From assembly GCA_016584305.1 (NCBI GenBank), contig JACEEZ010004788.1:318272-382271 (forward strand): 64,000 nt of DNA. Direction: 5' to 3'. Positions 61,681-64,000 of the stretch are shown here, piece after piece (the stretch's first letter is position 1; every line of letters begins with the position of its first letter). A model generated the notes under the pieces. The model made no database searches. It saw only the letters and a list, made by a program, of their open reading frames with translations, and was not told the DNA's origin. Origin of the DNA: Chionoecetes opilio. Its lineage: Eukaryota > Arthropoda > Malacostraca > Decapoda > Majidae. The translations under genes and the position numbers were made by a program.

Positions 61681-63555
61681 AATACTTGCTGAAAGTAAAC
61701 ATCCCCACCTCGCGCCTGACTCCTTCCAACCCCTCCAGGAGCGCAGGGATGTGGCAGTGTAATGCCCGTTATTCAGAAGAGATAGGATGGGAATAATTAT
61801 CATATAATTCCCGGGTTATGTCCCGTAAGCAATTCAATCTTTTAGTTTTCTCGTGTAAGTTTATCTTCTTTCTTCCTATCTTCCATTTCTATCTTCCTTC
61901 CTTCCCTCACTCCCTCCCCCCCCGACATTCCGCGTGCGAGTCAACATTCGTGGGATACTTATTTCGCGATCAGTGATAACTAATGGATTCAAAACTTTTC
62001 ATCCTCCCCTCACCCTCCTATCAGATCAAGGAACACTCCTAGATTCTTAATGTCCTTCAAAATAGTCACCATAGTGAGAGATCACGTACATAAATGGATG
62101 TGTTAGTCGAGTTATTTGCTAAATTAAAAGTCGACCAAATTTATGGTTCGCCTCCATTACCACACCACTCCAAAAGACGCGTTCGGATGCTGGACACGAA
62201 CCTCAATAACACTTTCCTCGGTTATTGGATTAAACATATTAAATTCTTCTATATCAAAGTAACAGGACTGTATTATAGGCAGCCCTTTCTTAGGTACACT
62301 AGTTTCATTATTTAATTAGTTATTTCGGGATTATAAGCTCTTCAGGAGAGGCCAAGTTCAGGGTATCCAAACATTCCCCTCTTTTCCCGCGGGTCTTGGT
62401 TCACCCTAAAGACGGCAGTCTCTCTCCCACTCCCCGACAGGTAAGACGTACGACGTTCGCTCCTATTCTCCCCCCCCCCCTTTCCTTGTTATAATATTGT
62501 TATCTATATTTCCAAATATGGGTACCGATGTTTAGTTTTCACTAACGTAAAGGAGGCCTGCCCCATCCTTATAAGTATTATTAACGGAGTCTCTCCCACT
62601 CCCCGACAGGCGGACATCTAGGCCTTGACGCAAAGGGCCCGATACATGGTTTTTAGTGAAACACACACAACATTCTTACTCTTATATTCCCCCTTATATC
62701 TTCCATGTATAATTATAAGTATTCAGCGGTAGGTTACCTAAGTGAAGGATAATTTATCAATAAGGTTCAGGGAGGGAGGTGTATGCTCACCAGAGCTTAC
62801 CTTCATCACATGGGAAGAGCTTCCTGTATCAGAGTGTAAAGGTTTACTTATATCAGATTAGAGCTTTCCTGTGTTGGGATGGAGAGCTTTCTGATGTTGG
62901 ATTAACACTTATATGTTTGTCTGTGATCTCAAACAAGAGACATACTACTTCAGCATGAATAAATAGGATGATGTTTTCAAATATAGTTCTTGTGTTTATT
63001 ATAAAAACCCCAGGTGATTATTCTGCGTTAGGACAGTAATTCCCCACACTTCCAAAAGAGTCAGCCTTACTCGGTATAATTCCATGTATCAATCACGACT
63101 ACCAAGATAAATCTAATATTAATATTATTCAAACACGCCCAGGGAGTAACCCAGAGAACTACTCGCTTGAGCTGGTGGCAGCACTTCCCCTTAACTCATA
63201 CCCTTTCCCCTTAACCTAAACTCCTACCCCTTCCCCTTAAATTCATCCCCATTTCAGTACTCTCCGCAGCGAGAAGTGTTCATACTATAATCACATAGTG
63301 AAATCATAAGACTAGTTTTCAATTCTCAATTCAAGTTGTAATCAAATGAAAAATCATAATCAATTAATATCATTCAAATAACAAAGGCACCAGGTATAAA
63401 CTTCTTCATAGGAAGTTCTGGCAACACACTGGTGGCAAAAGCGGTGGTATATTATTTCCTAAAAATAACAGCAACAGAATCTCACCTGGGAAAATAGCAA
63501 GATAGTCAAATTTCGGAAAATTTTCATACAGTAATCGATCATTATAGTAGGCTCA
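61681..63555. other. Intergenic sequence, no gene seen
   Basis: A direct repeat of about 26 bp (GTCTCTCCCACTCCCCGACAGG) lies at about 62420 and 62590. A degenerate CCCCTTAA-rich array is at about 63186-63245. No frame is recognisable. Confidence 0.45.
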
Positions 63556-63895
63556 TTAGATCTTTCCCCCATAAACCAAACACCCTACACACATGAACCA
63601 TGACCATGTGGCAGTGAGCCGTAAGAAGCGAGCCGTCACCGCCGCCACGGCCTGCCGCGCATCCCCGCCACACAGCCAGGCCGCATGCCGCACGCCCAGC
63701 CGCCCTTCACCGCCGTAGCCGCCATTCCTAGCCGCTACAGCCGCCACAGCCAGCAGCGCGCCTAGCCGCCACGCCCGCCCCATCGATGCCGCGCGCCTAG
63801 CCGCCACGTTCGCCTCAGCTCCGCCGCCCTTCACAGCCAGCCGCCCTTCACCGCCGCATGCCGCCACACCACCCACACGCCTCGCAACCAACACC

Positions 63896-64000
63896 ATGTC
63901 AAAGAGAGGACGTGAAGCCTCGTCGGGAGGGAAGTCCTGGATCTCCCTCGGCCTACCCGTCACCGACATGAGCTGCGCTGACAACACAGGCGCCAAGAAC
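63896..64000 (+). pseudogene. RPL23: Ribosomal protein L23 (uL14)-like N-terminus, cut by window edge
   Basis: From ATG at 63896 the frame reads [22 protein letters not shown] and CADNTGAKN, 35 codons to the window end. Eukaryotic RPL23 begins MSKRGRGG, has RISLGLPVGA and [12 protein letters not shown]. The family is clear. However, about ten of 35 positions differ, while RPL23 is nearly invariant in animals, and the frame is not interrupted by an intron. This suggests a decayed retrocopy. The GC-rich CCGCC upstream is not a typical ribosomal-protein promoter. A functional divergent gene or sequence errors are alternatives. Confidence 0.6.

Noticed and set aside
63556..63996. 146-codon minus-strand frame
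   Set aside because: It is the antisense of the GC-rich stretch and of the RPL23-like start. It has no recognisable domain.

Overview
This is animal (arthropod) nuclear DNA, most likely from a decapod crustacean. The evidence is long spliced genes with GT-AG introns, very dense simple repeats, many copies of a CR1-type LINE whose 3' ends finish in TTCTTATG octamers, tRNA-derived SINEs, and swarms of short DNA transposons (TTAA-flanked piggyBac-like and TA-flanked pogo/Tigger-like). The decapod call rests on my memory that this repeat mix, especially the CR1 family, is typical of crab genomes. No search was possible. There are no bacterial operons, CRISPR arrays or phage genes.

Three spliced genes and one window-edge fragment can be supported. 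(1) 5.5-26.0 kb, + strand: an 11-exon model in which every exon junction is phase-compatible, giving a 606-residue coiled-coil protein that I identify as the cilia- and flagella-associated protein CFAP100 (CCDC37, FAP100/MIA1). (2) 31.9-39.3 kb, + strand: a three-exon small RGS-domain protein of 186 residues, or 176 if a second in-frame acceptor 30 nt downstream is used. (3) 53.1-60.6 kb, - strand: the C-terminal part of a receptor-type tyrosine phosphatase, the second (D2) domain. Its P-loop has Gly where the catalytic Arg should be. One exon has been invaded by a 51-bp minisatellite and another exists as a frameshifted duplicate. (4) 63.9 kb to the right edge, + strand: the N-terminus of a ribosomal protein L23 (uL14)-like reading frame, probably a pseudogene.

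Everything else is repeats. Region by region: 0-5.2 kb, a 1.77 kb GT/GA-rich minisatellite, MITEs, a SINE and microsatellites; 5.2-26.5 kb, CFAP100 exons set in introns built from MITEs, CR1 tails, minisatellites and a three-deep nested insertion at 9.3-12.2 kb; 26.5-31.8 kb, a SINE nested in CR1 and a 1.6 kb inverted repeat filled with an 18-bp satellite; 31.8-39.3 kb, the RGS gene with a 32-bp and a 31-bp minisatellite and a Tigger-like element carrying a decayed transposase N-terminus; 39.3-50 kb, DNA transposons, minisatellites and a BEL/Pao integrase fragment; 50.1-52.6 kb, a near-perfect ~2.2 kb palindrome whose arms each hold the 3' end of an RNase H-bearing LINE; 53-61 kb, phosphatase exons, a LINE ORF1 relic turned into a 42-bp minisatellite, and an indel-rich ~920-bp tandem duplication; 61-64 kb, nested SINEs and largely featureless sequence.

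The genes do not form an operon or pathway. The main biological interest is an intact axonemal dynein-anchoring gene in a lineage whose sperm lack flagella, and the way transposons have come to define splice sites: two MITEs begin exactly at intron position +4, and repeat ends sit 8-50 bp upstream of most acceptors.
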